Notes under the pieces: model-generated
Databases searched by the model: none
The model's input: the letters and a program-made list of their open reading frames with translations, nothing else
What the model was told of the DNA's origin: nothing
Made by a program: the position numbers and the translations under genes
NCBI GenBank assembly: GCA_001557505.1
Contig: LSAX01000010.1
Location: 744,001 to 808,000, forward strand
Direction of reading: 5' to 3'
Source: Reticulascus tulasneorum
Taxonomy: Eukaryota; Ascomycota; Sordariomycetes; Glomerellales; Reticulascaceae
DNA: 64,000 nt
Shown: one piece after another, positions 46,428 through 57,704 of the stretch
How the letters are laid out: every line of letters begins with the position of its first letter
How positions within the stretch are numbered: the stretch's first letter is position 1

Positions 46428-47964
46428 TGTGACAGACGGTTATTGGTGGCACACAGTTTATCGTTCCCTCGTCGTCCTACGTCACCATTGGCGTTCAATT
46501 CAAACACGACCGTTAGAGTGCACTTGTTGGTTGGTTGGTCGAATAGCGACACGGCCTGAGACTGCGATAAATCGGCTCACGGAGGTCGACGGCGTGATGT
46601 GCCGTCGTCAGGCGAGCCACCTGCCCTGGTCAGATCCTGGGCTGTGTACATGGCGACGATGGAAGCGTCTCCGAAGTCCAAATACTTGACGAGGCTAGAT
46701 CAAACCCCAGGTAAGTGGTTTATTTTCAAAACGAAGGATAAAGAGACCAGGGCACCTAGAATATATAGCCAAGTTCAAACTTCGCACTATATGGTGGAGC
46801 AATGCCAACCCAGTTTCAAATCCAGTCCACTTGTAGTGTCACTTGCAAGTTCGGTCAAAACTGCCAGACACAGAGCTCTGAAGTCCTGTAGAAGTATTCA
46901 TGATCATCACTACTCAGAGTGAAGCAGCAGGAGCAGCTCGGGACCATCACGCAAGCAACAGGGGTGTGGAAGTGGCGAAATAGCATCGGCCCCGACCATG
47001 CAGCCGATCTACCTATCAAACCTGAAGGCACCGAACATGCACAACGCCGTAACCCCTTGGAATTGTTTTATGATAGACCCCAAATCGCGATAGCAAACCA
47101 TAGGCCATATTCACCACTAGTGATGTGATCTCGTGGCTCAGAACCTAGCGTGTATGTTCCTGGATTTGGCAGGCCAGGTCGGAATGGCCGTGCATGGGGC
47201 AATACCACGGTTCCATGTGGCGGGTGACATCTTGGCATGTACGAACGTCGTCTTTGATCTGACGAGGGTTGTCTTATTAAGCCACTAATATTCCGAGCAG
47301 ATGTCAGTCCACTAAAATAATGTGAGATTCATTTGGGGGTGGGGGGCTTTTTAGTACTTAGTAGATTGTGCTGCCACTGTTGGAAGATCACTTGTGTGCT
47401 GCTGCTGGATGGGCTCAAATACGCGAAGATATCTCCGAACATAATATTTCGTCGCCTATCTAATTCAGTTTTTGTAGTGCAGGTGCCCGCCACCGTTTGA
47501 ACTGATCGAGATAGTCAACTTTGATACCTCACACGTCTCCATGGGCAAAGATTCTCGGCCCTAATGGGCCCCGCGACCACTGATCGGTACCTTATCCTCA
47601 CACTCAACCCCTGCACCGATACTACATCTTGGCATGCGCGAGAGTTGCTTTGTCTCTGAACATGGTAGGTCGATGGCCCTCGGACTAGACACGCCATTCA
47701 CGATGCGCGATTGCCACCACCAGCTTGATCCAACGAGGAAGCTCCTGTCTTCTTGGCGGCCCAAGCAATACTGCCAATAGATTATGTGATCTGGTGCATT
47801 TCAACGACAAACCATGGAATCGCCAGGGTTAGCATGTAACTTATCGGGCGCCTGAGCCATGCTGAGAAGATGTATTTAATCTCGTCGATTCCATTTATAG
47901 TTTGGAAGTATTTTCTTTGGCTCAGGCTTCTCGCTGCCAAATTTTCGATCCTCTACCACGCACA
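46428..47964. other. Intergenic region, no convincing gene
   Basis: Between the UstYa-like and subtilase B genes. Plus frames at 46599-46922 and 46919-47128 are uninterrupted but carry no signal peptide, domain or repeat. I looked for a Kex2-repeat precursor here and saw none. The right end contains the subtilase B promoter. Confidence 0.5.
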
Positions 47965-50900
47965 ATGCGAGTGTCAACGGTTGCTTTCGTCCTGCACCTC
48001 GCGTTCGGCGCCGCGGCCCTCAATGCCCGCCAGGAAGCCGATACTACTGCCCATCCCGTGGCCAAAGGCTTCATAGTTGAATACGCACCAGTGAGTAACC
48101 GTGCATTCTCTTCGCTGATCGTCGTCTGCCCAGTTGCAGACTCCAACTAACAACTCACTACCGTTAGGGTTCATCTAAGAGGCGGCGGGATGGCATCGCA
48201 TCAACGGACGGCATCAAAATCGTCAAGTCGTTCGATAGTAACGTCTTTTCTGGGGCAAGCATTGAATCTGATACCTACAATATGGATAGTCTTCTGAGAC
48301 TACCTGATGTTGCACGTGTCTGGCTGAACGAGGCCGTGTATCTTGCGCCATATGAGGCAAAGGCTGTAGTCGAGGATGCCTCGGGGACAGAGTATACAAC
48401 CCACAATGCGACTGGTGTGACAAAACTGCATGCCCAAGGGATTTTTGGCAAAGGCGTCAAAGTTGGCGTTGTTGATACGGGAGTTTGGTATAACCATCCT
48501 GCGGTGAGTCGTCTCCTAGCTCTTGACTCTTTGGCCATGTAGAATCATTCAAGCTAAATGAGGCTGCAGCTCGGTGGCGGCTTCGGCTCCGGATTCAAAG
48601 TCGCAGCTGGACGTGATTTTGTAGGCAATGGGTGTATGATAATGCCACTTCTAAACCTTCGACGTATTAAAGCTGATGAAGTTTGCTGATAGTCTGGCCG
48701 TCAAGTGGATCAAAAGTCCCGGATGACGATCCACTCGATCAGCGAGGCCATGGAACACATGTTGCTGGGATTATCGCCGGCAAGTCTAACTCGTGAGTCC
48801 AGTGTTCCTCCGCACCGATGAACAAGTTTAATGATTGGGTATTTATTAGCTGGACTGGTGTTGCTCCTGAAGCGACTATATATGCCTACAAGGTTTTCTC
48901 GCGAGGTGTAAGCATGACCAAACGTCATAGCAATTCGCGAACCTAACACTCTCAGGCATCCACCGATACTGCCACACTAGTTGAATCATTCCTCGCGGCT
49001 TATAACGATGGGGTAACTTCCGGTCCTCCGTCCCCAGGTGAATTGATTTTAACTCTCGCCAGGTCGACATCATTACTGCTAGCATTGGCGGGGCTAATGG
49101 TTGGTCAACTAATGCTTGGGCTGAGGTTGCTTCTCGACTTGTTGATGAGGGTGTCGTTGTTACCATATCTGCAGGAAACTCTGGCGAGGCTGGCCCGTTC
49201 TATGGCACTTCTGGAGGATCCGGAAAGAACGTTATCGCCGTCGCTTCTGTCGAAACCGAGATCTTTCCCGCCTTGCCGTTCGGGGCGACCTTTACTCAGG
49301 GCGATAGTAGTAGCAAGACCTTACTCGGATATCTCCCTTCGACTTTCAACTTCCCGCTTACCGTCGTTGACTGGCCGATTGTGTCGCTGTCGCTGGATCC
49401 TACAGCTGCCGCAGACGCATGCACTCCCTTCCCGGCCGGCACACGTAACTTGACAGGTGTTATCCCTCTTGTCAGACGAGGAACGTGCACTTTTCAAATC
49501 AAACAAACGAACCTTGCAGCTCTAGGTGCCGAGTATATCCTTATTTACAACGATAATCGGCCTATTGTCGTTCCATCTACTGAGAATACGGATTCGCTTA
49601 TTGGTATGCTCACCGCCGAAGACGGAGCTCGAATCATTGCGGCGCTCAAAGCTGGTGGCGAGGTAGCGGGTGATTTCTCGGTCAACCCAGAGCCTCCCAT
49701 AGTCCTTCCCTATGCAGCTGTTGGCCGACCTAACACCTTTACTTCTTGGAGTGTTCTCAACGACTTACAGATCAAGCCAGATATAGCCGCCCCTGGTGGC
49801 GACATCTTTAGCACATATCTCAACGGCCAGTACTCAATTCTCAGCGGCACGTCTATGGCTTGCCCCTACGTGGCTGGTGTAGCTGCTCTTTACATCAGCA
49901 AGCACGGTGGCCGTAGCGTTCACGGGAAAGGTATTGCTAGAGCACTATCCAGACGTATAATATCTAGCGGCAAAGCTCTCCCGTGGTCAGATGGTACGGC
50001 GACTGACTATGGGTTTGATGCGAGCGTGGCCCAGGTTGGAAATGGCTTAATTGATGCCGTCAAGGTGCTCGAATACTCCACCTCGCTGGAGTTTGACAAA
50101 ATTGCCTTGAATGATACGCGCTATTTCAATCGGTACCACGATCTTACCGTTACCAACGGAGGCTCAAAAGATGTCACCTACCAGCTCTCATCTCAGGATG
50201 TCGCCGGTGTGGACACTCTAGGCTGGTTTCGTATCTCGACTACGCTCGGAACCAAAAGACTCAAGAGCCGGACGGAGCTGAGCCCGAAGACACTCATTCC
50301 CGAAATCAGTCTCCCCAGAGATTTCACGCTGAAGCCCGGACAAAGCAAGACTGTCTCGTAAGTTGAGTCTCCTTCCTGCTGTGATGCCATATCCATCCTA
50401 ATGTGCATACTCTAGCGTCAACTTTAAAAACCCTAATACTCTAGGCTGGAACGCCTCTGCGCTGCCATTATACAGCGGTAAGATCATCATCTCGGGCAGC
50501 AGCGGGGAAGAGCTTTCTGTTCCCTACCTTGGTAAGTCTCAATTAACTCATTCGTGGTAAAAAGATGAGCCTCTTTGCTAATCATTTCCCAGGCCTGGGC
50601 GCCGACTTAAGGAAAGAATTGGATTCCATCTACCAGACTACCTTCCCCGTTTCGGATTCTACAGTCAGCGAGATCGATATAAAGGACAAGGCATAGTATG
50701 TGTCTAGCAAATAGCTATTTGTGTAGATCATCGACTGACTCGATATAGCTACACGTTCAATCTGAGCCTCGCTGCGCAGGACTTCCCCAAGATTTACAGC
50801 AAGCACATTTGGGGAAGCAAGGAAGTCCGCTGGGATGTGAGTACCTTGAAGATCCCATATACTTCTATGTGCCTTTCCTTCTAACAGTCTCTTTAGATTT

Positions 50901-51315
50901 TTGAGGCGGGCTGGACTGAGCGACGATGGATCTACCCTCCTGTACCGGGTAAGAACGGATATATTGGTCCTGCCGCAAGCTGGTACAAAGCTGGAGATGT
51001 GGCGGTCTTCGACCCGGCGGTTGACAATCCTGACGAGACTTTCACCTACCCGGTCACAGATGTCTACCGCAATGCGCAGACCGCAACAACATTTCATGAG
51101 CACTGGTGGTTCGGCAAGCTGGGTAATGGTAGCCAAATCGCGGCTGGAAACTACACGTAAGTCATTCCTGCTATCAGATTTCGTAAGGCCACTATCTAAC
51201 AGGTACATCTCACAGGTCCCGTTTTGCCACGCTAAAGCCCTTTGGTAACCCGAGCCATGCCGACAATTGGGATGTCTTCCAAGTGCCTCAGATTTCCGTA
51301 TTGGGGCAGTACTAA
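47965..51315 (+). CDS. Secreted subtilisin-like serine protease (S8 family, PA-domain type), subtilase B
   Basis: A multi-exon gene of about 890 residues. The start at 47965 gives signal MRVSTVAFVLHLAFGAAALN. Catalytic Asp is in VKVGVVDTGVWYNHPA (about 48470), His in DQRGHGTHVAGIIAG (about 48755) and Ser in SGTSMACPYVAGVAALY (about 49850). A PA-like insert lies in between (ACTPFPAGTRNLTGVIPLVR region). The C-terminal region spans several short exons, including IFEAGWTERRWIYPPVPGKN, and ends SHADNWDVFQVPQISVLGQY with stop at 51315. The triad is intact, so it is probably an active extracellular protease. Exon order, lengths and C-terminus align with subtilase A at 4241-7546. It lies next to the UstYa-like gene; a role in precursor processing is conceivable but not supported, since these proteases are usually broad-specificity. 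Some small exon borders (48570-49070) are approximate. Confidence 0.9.
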
Positions 51316-52601
51316 CTCATCGCCTGCATGAAGTACGAGTTGCTCGATGGATGAGAATATGAAGAAAGGTTTGAGATGATATTGGAACAGATCAGGGCAA
51401 GCAAAACGCTGGAAGGGTTAGGTCTGATAACATATGCTTCAGTCCTTTACATTGCGAACATAATTGGGTAGATATCGTCTCCCACGAGCACCTATAGACA
51501 CACACCACGTTTGACACTTCGCGAGAAATTATCGACCCTTCCCTATCTTAAGTGTTGTTTTGGCCTACCAACTTGTTCATTATTCTTATACCACTAGCAG
51601 GATATGTAGGATTTGGGTTGATTGAAGACACGATACGTATAACTTGACCCTGCAACAGGTTCACTCTCTAACACGAATGGATAAAAATTTTATGTAACCG
51701 GCGTTAAACTATTCAGGAAGCCTCAATCCCGCTACTCTACATACTGAGCCGACTTTTCGATGAAGAGGACGGCCCTGCAACCCAGTGTGTACTATGTAGC
51801 TGCAATTCAAAGTCATGCAATCACATTAGCTGGCTGATATCAATATACTGTTGCTATTAAAGGATTAAACTTCGAGCTTGACTACTCCTATCCTTTCTGA
51901 CTAAGAAAAATGACCTTTGACGCCTAGATAAGCTTTAGAGTTCCTTTAGGCCCAATGCCTCGGCCTTTTCATCCGAAAACAACCTCTATCGGAAGCTTAA
52001 GAACATAGGTACCCAATTACAGGCAAAAGGGCAGGTTTTGATCTGCTGGGAGCGGCGAGACCTGACCTTGGAAAGAGGATGTCGATCTTTGTGGCTTGGG
52101 TTTGAGACATGCATGATGGCGTGACCTCGACCATGTGTTTCCAATTGGTAACAACACGAAATGTAAATCAGCAGTAGTGCTCCCTTCTTCCATTGTCAGT
52201 GCTTTTCCCAGCCCTCAAGGCTAGTCTCGGCATCTGCAGTTCTGCGGCTTCGTTGCGCGGAAAGCCACTGCCGGAATATCGAAAGTCTCCCGCCTTTCAG
52301 CTGTCGTCGTGATGCGGGGGGCTTCAGTTTATACTCTTGATTGGCTCATAAGAAAGCCATGAGCTTTCAGCTGTTTCCGAATCGAGAAGAGACTTTCTTC
52401 ACGGCTTGGCTGAATGTCTGCTCGTGACACGCTGGTCCGGCGATTCCATGAGCTCAAGCCCTTTGCGCTATCCATAAATATGGACCTATCTATCCGGGAG
52501 TTTGGCATAGTTAATGTGCTTGGCTGTATCTCTCCAACTCACTCTGCCATAGCATTTCATTCTACTTCTAGATTTGTGGCAACTGGCCCAATCCTATCAA
52601 T
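51316..52601. other. Intergenic region
   Basis: Between subtilase B and the FAD oxidase gene. No frame above 70 codons is supported. The last 300 bases before ATG 52602 presumably include the FAD oxidase promoter. Confidence 0.55.
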
Positions 52602-54290
52602 ATGGCAGCTGCAACCATGAGCAAGACTGTTCCTCCCGCGGCCCCAGCCGACCATCTTACTGCACTATTGCAGGACGTGGCCATCGCCACGGAGACTTCA
52701 GACAAGAAGGTCAGCTGGGAGAGCATTCTTAAACTTCTTGTCGATGAAGGACCTGAAGAGTTGCTGGAGGGAGTAGGTGAAGAGACCTTGAAAGAGTTGC
52801 TGGAGTTTTTGGAAAAGTGGATCAGCGACTCAACCACCATGATTCCGACTCAATGGGAACCTGACTACACAGGTCTTATCTCTTGCAGTACTGTTGAAGA
52901 GGTTCAAGTTAAGGTGAAGGAGTGTCTGTCAACTGGTGCGGTCATTCGGATAGCCGGTGCTCAACACTCTACCCCTCCCGCCGTGTTCGCTCCACAGGGC
53001 GACAAGGCCGTTCGAGTAAAGTTGGAAGGCAGCTTGAGGGCCATCGAATGGATCGCAGAAGACCCCGTTGTAGGTACAGCCACGGTAAGGGTGGGCGCTG
53101 GCTGCAATCTTGGCATCGACCCCTCGGACCCTGACTCAAACGCAAGCAACTCATTCACCAGACAACTAGATGCTCGTGGCTACGCCCTGCCCATTCTGGG
53201 CGGCATGTCCCACCAGACGATTGGTGGCTACATGAGCACTAGCACTTCTGGGGGCTCTATCGACTTTGGCTGTGCTGACTCCATTTTGGCCATCGAGCTT
53301 GTGGACGGCCAGGGTCAAGTATGGAAGCTGGACAAGTTGGGCAACCCTGACGAGTTCAATGCTGCTGCAGTCTCAATGGGCCTGTTTGGGGTGTTCACTC
53401 ACATCACCATCACCGCAGTGAAAAAGTATCTCGTAAAAGGAACGGAGGAGACAGTCCTCCGAGAAAACTCGATCCTTGCGAGTGGATCCGCCTTCATTGA
53501 TGCGATCCGCCAAAACCGATACGTCCATAACGTGTGGTTCGCCGCGGAATACGTCAACAGTGTTCTTCAGTGGACAGCAAACCCGGTCGCAGAAGATCCC
53601 AGCAACCCACTTGTACCTTACGAGCACCCTCTGGAGAGTCGGAACATGAATTACGCCGCTGCTTCCACCTTCTTGGCCACTGCCTGGCTGACATACGACA
53701 ACGCACCGAAACTAGCCGCCTTGATATTCAACATCATCCAGCGCGTGGGCTCGGTGCAGAACTTCTGCGATTACTGGTGGAGGGCACTACCTAATGACGA
53801 CCTGGCCCTAATCGACACTGTGATCCGGGTTCAGTTCACGGAGATCTGGATCGACTTGGAAGATGCGCAAAAGGTGTTTGATGCCCTAACAAACCTTTTC
53901 AACACGGATCCATTTGCGGCCGGGAACTTCGGTGTCGAGATCTACCCAGGAAAACAGTCGCCGTTCTGGATGAGCATGTCATACGGACGTGATGTTGTCC
54001 GCATTGACCCATACTGGTGGGAGTACAATGTAATTGGCGATCTACAGGAATATTTTGATAAGTTTTGGAAGGTGTTGCTGCCGTTTCAGAGCGCCCGTCT
54101 GCATTGGGGCAAACACTGGCCTACTGTAGGCAAGTCGTATGGTGATCGCACCATTGGTCCGGATTTCGTGGAGAAGTCTTATCCAAAATTCGAGGAGTGG
54201 AAGGCCCTGCGTTCTCAATTTGACCCCAAGAACGTCTTTGTCACGAAGTACTGGAATGATTTGCTTGGACTCTCTGAGGTACACATTTAG
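52602..54290 (+). CDS. FAD-linked oxidase of the L-gulonolactone/D-arabinono-1,4-lactone oxidase (ALO) type
   Basis: A single-exon frame of 562 residues. An acidic N-terminal extension (about 1-80) precedes the PP-loop FAD domain, where AVIRIAGAQHSTPPAVFA and PILGGMSHQTIGGYMSTSTS are the usual dinucleotide-contacting stretches. The C-terminal ALO domain ends with RLHWGKHWPTVGKSYGD, the conserved HWGK signature, and FDPKNVF. No signal peptide is evident. Family members oxidise aldonolactones, releasing hydrogen peroxide or passing electrons to cytochrome c. The long N-terminal extension and divergence from mitochondrial ALO suggest a different substrate. It lies downstream of subtilase B on the same strand and could be part of a broader cluster with the UstYa-like gene, but nothing ties them beyond proximity. 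No introns, unlike its neighbours. Confidence 0.87.
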   Translation: MAAATMSKTVPPAAPADHLTALLQDVAIATETSDKKVSWESILKLLVDEGPEELLEGVGEETLKELLEFLEKWISDSTTMIPTQWEPDYTGLISCSTVEEVQVKVKECLSTGAVIRIAGAQHSTPPAVFAPQGDKAVRVKLEGSLRAIEWIAEDPVVGTATVRVGAGCNLGIDPSDPDSNASNSFTRQLDARGYALPILGGMSHQTIGGYMSTSTSGGSIDFGCADSILAIELVDGQGQVWKLDKLGNPDEFNAAAVSMGLFGVFTHITITAVKKYLVKGTEETVLRENSILASGSAFIDAIRQNRYVHNVWFAAEYVNSVLQWTANPVAEDPSNPLVPYEHPLESRNMNYAAASTFLATAWLTYDNAPKLAALIFNIIQRVGSVQNFCDYWWRALPNDDLALIDTVIRVQFTEIWIDLEDAQKVFDALTNLFNTDPFAAGNFGVEIYPGKQSPFWMSMSYGRDVVRIDPYWWEYNVIGDLQEYFDKFWKVLLPFQSARLHWGKHWPTVGKSYGDRTIGPDFVEKSYPKFEEWKALRSQFDPKNVFVTKYWNDLLGLSEVHI

Positions 54291-55352
54291 ATTATGTTAG
54301 GGCTCTAAGTAACAAGTCACTTAGTTGGGATAGGTATCTGGTCACTATTATTCCTGGGTTATGCGTCGTATGGAATACCTGGTATTGAAACAGGCCGGGA
54401 ATGAGAACCAGTGGGAAGCAGGTCCTAGTTTGAAAGGGTAACTGAATAAGAAGATCCATGATACTTTACTGTGTAGAGGTAGGCATTCTAGCATGACAAA
54501 CGGCACTCCTTCCGGCTCATTTCGGACTTCCTGAGGTCGTCCGCGGACCCGAGAAAATCATCACCCGTTGTTCCCATTTTTATGTCCTTATTGGGATATT
54601 CGTCTGGTTCTTTGCGCCACACGTGCGCATGTTGGGGGGAGGGGGCGGGTAGGAGAGGGGCTACCCGGCTCTGTCGCTTAGACTGCACCTTAGATTTGCG
54701 TTCTTCCTCTGGCTGATCACACCCTTTGGCCGAGCTTTAACCACCTGGCAAGCAGCTCCAGAGCATATTGGCTGGCCTTCAGGGGAATGGGGAGACCGTC
54801 CCAGGGTTGAGTCCTAAGAAGTATTAAAGCTACTAATTAAGCTCGAGTTAGGGGCCCCCCAGTCAGCCTTAGCAACCCTGGGCCTCCATGGAACCAAAAC
54901 CTTCCACCCGCGAGCCCACCCCCCTGATACGAAGCTGTCCACGCACACTGCTGACCCCCAATTCGGATTTCCGCCAACTTGAGCAAGTGTGCAACAGGGA
55001 GCGAAATCCTAATCGCCCAAGACATGAAATTAAATAGCATCGGCAAGAACCGTTAACTCATGGAGTGCTAATTTTGACTGCCTGCATATGCTGCGCCACT
55101 GGGTTCGTAGGTCCAGCATCCTTCATGCCTAAAGTGAGAATGCGGCCATTCGGCTGTTGGCTGTGCCATGAGACCAACACCGGCTGTTGGTGGCTCTAAT
55201 AAGATGGCGCCAGTAGGACAACTGGGACGAATTGCCTGCTCCATCTTTACTTGTGCAACTGCGTTCCCTCGCAATCTCAGGACCCGTCACACGTTCGAGT
55301 CCATAATCAGGGAGGAACCTCGAGACTATTCCGTTCACTGAGCTGTGCAATG
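54291..55352. other. Intergenic region
   Basis: No supported gene. The plus frame is open from 55251, but ATG 55350/55353 is the better start for the next gene, so 55251-55352 is treated as leader. Confidence 0.55.
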
Positions 55353-56195
55353 ATGGACGCCAATGGACTAGAGGTATACACTCCACCGACAGAAAAGCAA
55401 GTCTACCACGGGTCCACACAACCACAACATTCCTATGTATGGAGCCCGGCGGCGTCGACCACGTTCGCCAGACAAGGCCAGGAGGGCTTCGAGGTTAGAC
55501 AACAGAAAGCGGACAGGAGGGTATGCGGCTTTCGGCCCGCAACCTTCATTCTGAGCGTGGCCTTGGTCGCGGTCATAGTCATTGCAGCCGTGGGTGGAGG
55601 GGTCGGCGCATCAGTAGCTGTCAATAATGCAAGAGCGTACGTCCATCCCGTGATTCCAACCTCATGCCAAGCTGGTCTAATACCGCGCAGTGAAGCAGTT
55701 GCACGGGTTACGGTTACCACAGTCACCGTGTCGGTTTCAAATAGCATAACAGTCACCGCCTCCCGTACCTCCGCCTCCACGTCCTCCCCCCAGCCCGACC
55801 CAACTGAGACATTGCGATTCGCCGCCCCTACAATAGGCCTCCTCGCGATCGACTGCCCGGCGCTGACGGACACGATCAGCATCATCAGGATGGGCGACAG
55901 GAGTTGGCATTATCAGGCTTATTGTGGGGTGGACTTCCCTGGGGCCGTGGATATCATGGCAGCTGTGACCTACTCATTTAATGACTGCATGCTGGCCTGC
56001 TCATCTTACAACCGAAACATGGGGCAGCAACTTTGCCGAGGCGTCGAGTGGAATTCAAATCTTGATCGAGTGGAGAAAAATTATGGCACTTGCTGGTTGA
56101 AGAATAACACCGATGTAGCGGTGACTAATACGAGAACTGGGCTAATCGATGGGCGGGATTCTCAAGTTGGTGCTCTTCTGGTGCTAGAGTCGTAA
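55353..56195 (+). CDS. Single-pass membrane protein with extracellular Cys-rich (PAN/apple-like) domain
   Basis: From ATG 55353 this is a 280-residue single-exon product (ATG 55350 and 55251 are in-frame alternatives). The cytosolic N-terminus is polar. One membrane segment follows (RPATFILSVALVAVIVIAAVG), with a basic flank RRVCGF. Next come a Ser/Thr-rich stalk (SVSNSITVTASRTSAS) and a cysteine-rich ectodomain (DCPALT, YCGVDFPG, DCMLACSSYN, LCRGVEWNSN, GTCWLKNN). The spacing resembles PAN/apple-like domains of fungal surface proteins. This suggests a wall- or surface-anchored sensor or adhesin. The assignment is by cysteine pattern only. It lies convergent to the CE1 esterase gene at 56656-57704. 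Confidence 0.75.
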   Translation: MDANGLEVYTPPTEKQVYHGSTQPQHSYVWSPAASTTFARQGQEGFEVRQQKADRRVCGFRPATFILSVALVAVIVIAAVGGGVGASVAVNNARAYVHPVIPTSCQAGLIPRSEAVARVTVTTVTVSVSNSITVTASRTSASTSSPQPDPTETLRFAAPTIGLLAIDCPALTDTISIIRMGDRSWHYQAYCGVDFPGAVDIMAAVTYSFNDCMLACSSYNRNMGQQLCRGVEWNSNLDRVEKNYGTCWLKNNTDVAVTNTRTGLIDGRDSQVGALLVLES

Positions 56196-56655
56196 TTTAC
56201 TTGGCTGGCTCAAGCAACGCTGATTTTAGGATGACGGCGCCTCGGTTACCAATACGTTACTCAGAAATTAATTGACGTCTGCCATCTGGCTTTCATTTAG
56301 CTGTCCAGAGGCCCTGTAGTCGAAGGAATAACCTTTCCTTTGTTGGAAGTTAAGGAGTAGGGATTCCAGACCCTCAGGATGGGGTGAGGTGACGTAGGCA
56401 CCCCTTGGGTTCAATCATTCGCAGAAATGTGATCAGTGGAGGTTCGTCCGTCACAGGTTGTGCTTTGGTAAGCAGGTAATTATCATATCCGGGAATATGA
56501 ACCCCATCAATGGCACATTTTGACTTTATCTATTTCTAAGAATATGTACTGGTGCTGTCAGATGCTTGCTTTATCTTGGCGGCGCCACCAGTGCAATATC
56601 CGCACGAGCCCGTGACTGGTGCATAGATCGCACGCTTGCAACGAGTCTCAGAAAA
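56196..56655. other. Intergenic region between convergent genes
   Basis: About 460 bases of 3' flank for the membrane protein and the esterase. Nothing recognisable. Confidence 0.6.
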
Positions 56656-57704
56656 CTAGGCCAGTGGGTGATCTTCAAAGAACTGCAAGATGATGGGAGT
56701 AGCATCATATGAAGCTGGGCCGTCTCCGTGTAACTTGTTATCCGCATTTTCTTCAGTTGAAGGCCAGCTGTGGTCCACATCTTCCTCAAATACGTGGGCA
56801 ACCAGACCAAAGTCGTCCCCGGAACCAAACTGATATAACACTGCTTCGCTGCTGCCAGGGAGGGGATCCTTGGTGAAATCAGAGCCAAGCCCATCTCGTA
56901 CAGCCCACTCGGTTACCCAGTGGAATATGTCCGGGAGGCACGAGTCTCTGCGGTCAGGATTACCGTAATAGTCAATCGTCCCATCGTGGCCGCCGTGGAA
57001 TTCAATGATTGCGACATTATCTCTGCCTGGGCTGCATGGGATCTCAATAGTTTTTGGATCGCATCCTGCAGCCCCATCAATGTAGTACGAGCCTGCTACC
57101 GGGGCGAAGGCAGCAAAGCGGACAGACAAATCCACATTGCAAGCAGCAAAGTTAGTGAAGCCTCCACCGTTCGATTTGCCAGTCATGAAGACTCGGTTGG
57201 TGTCGATGCAGTAGCGATCTTCAATCTCATCGAGGACTGTGCTAGTATAGGTGATATCGTCGCGGGGCGGAACGATATTCGGCGTTCCTTCCCATCGTCC
57301 CTACATCATTGACTTAATTTCATGGAGACAGACAGGGGTTTCACAATACTCACGCCCGCTCCTCGCATGTAAACAATGATATAGTCATTATTGACAGTTG
57401 TGTTACTTAATTGGTCCAAGGCAAGCTGAAGCTCGGGGGTTCTGGTTCCGCCATGATAAGAGAAAATAACCGGGTTAGGAGAGGACGTCGAGTAGTTTGG
57501 CGGGATCGAAATTATGTAGTCTCGATCCCCGGCCACCTCGACGAAGTCGGCATATGGAACATCATATTCATTCCCGGGTTCTTGGCCGTCGGGAAGGGAA
57601 CTGCCACACCCCGATGATCCACTTTGTCTTGCAAGAAGACCTTTGGTGGCCAAAGCAGCAGTGCTGCCACTCAGAAGTAGAGCGTTAAGAGCTAAGAAAA
57701 GCAT
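56656..57704 (-). CDS. Secreted feruloyl esterase / polyhydroxybutyrate depolymerase-like enzyme (CE1)
   Basis: Two exons (57704-57354 and 57300-56656) sum to 996 nt and code for 331 residues. The intron is GTGAGT...GATGTAG. Signal peptide: MLFLALNALLLSGSTAALA. The oxyanion-type stretch VIFSYHGGTRTPELQ precedes the nucleophile motif GKSNGGG, with Ser160 in G-x-S-x-G. Asp in EFHGGHDGTIDYYG and His in EEDVDHSWPS complete the triad. Cysteines in GSSGCGSSL, RYCIDTN, AACNV, AGCDPKTIEIPCS and DSCLPD would form the disulfides seen in fungal FaeC-type enzymes. Such enzymes cleave ferulate esters that crosslink plant hemicellulose. Acetylxylan or PHB activity cannot be excluded. The start 57704 gives the cleanest signal peptide; upstream in-frame ATGs add a polar leader. 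Confidence 0.9.

Noticed and set aside
46599..47128. Plus frames downstream of the UstYa-like gene considered as cluster members
   Set aside because: Composition looks random; no domain, signal peptide or repeat.
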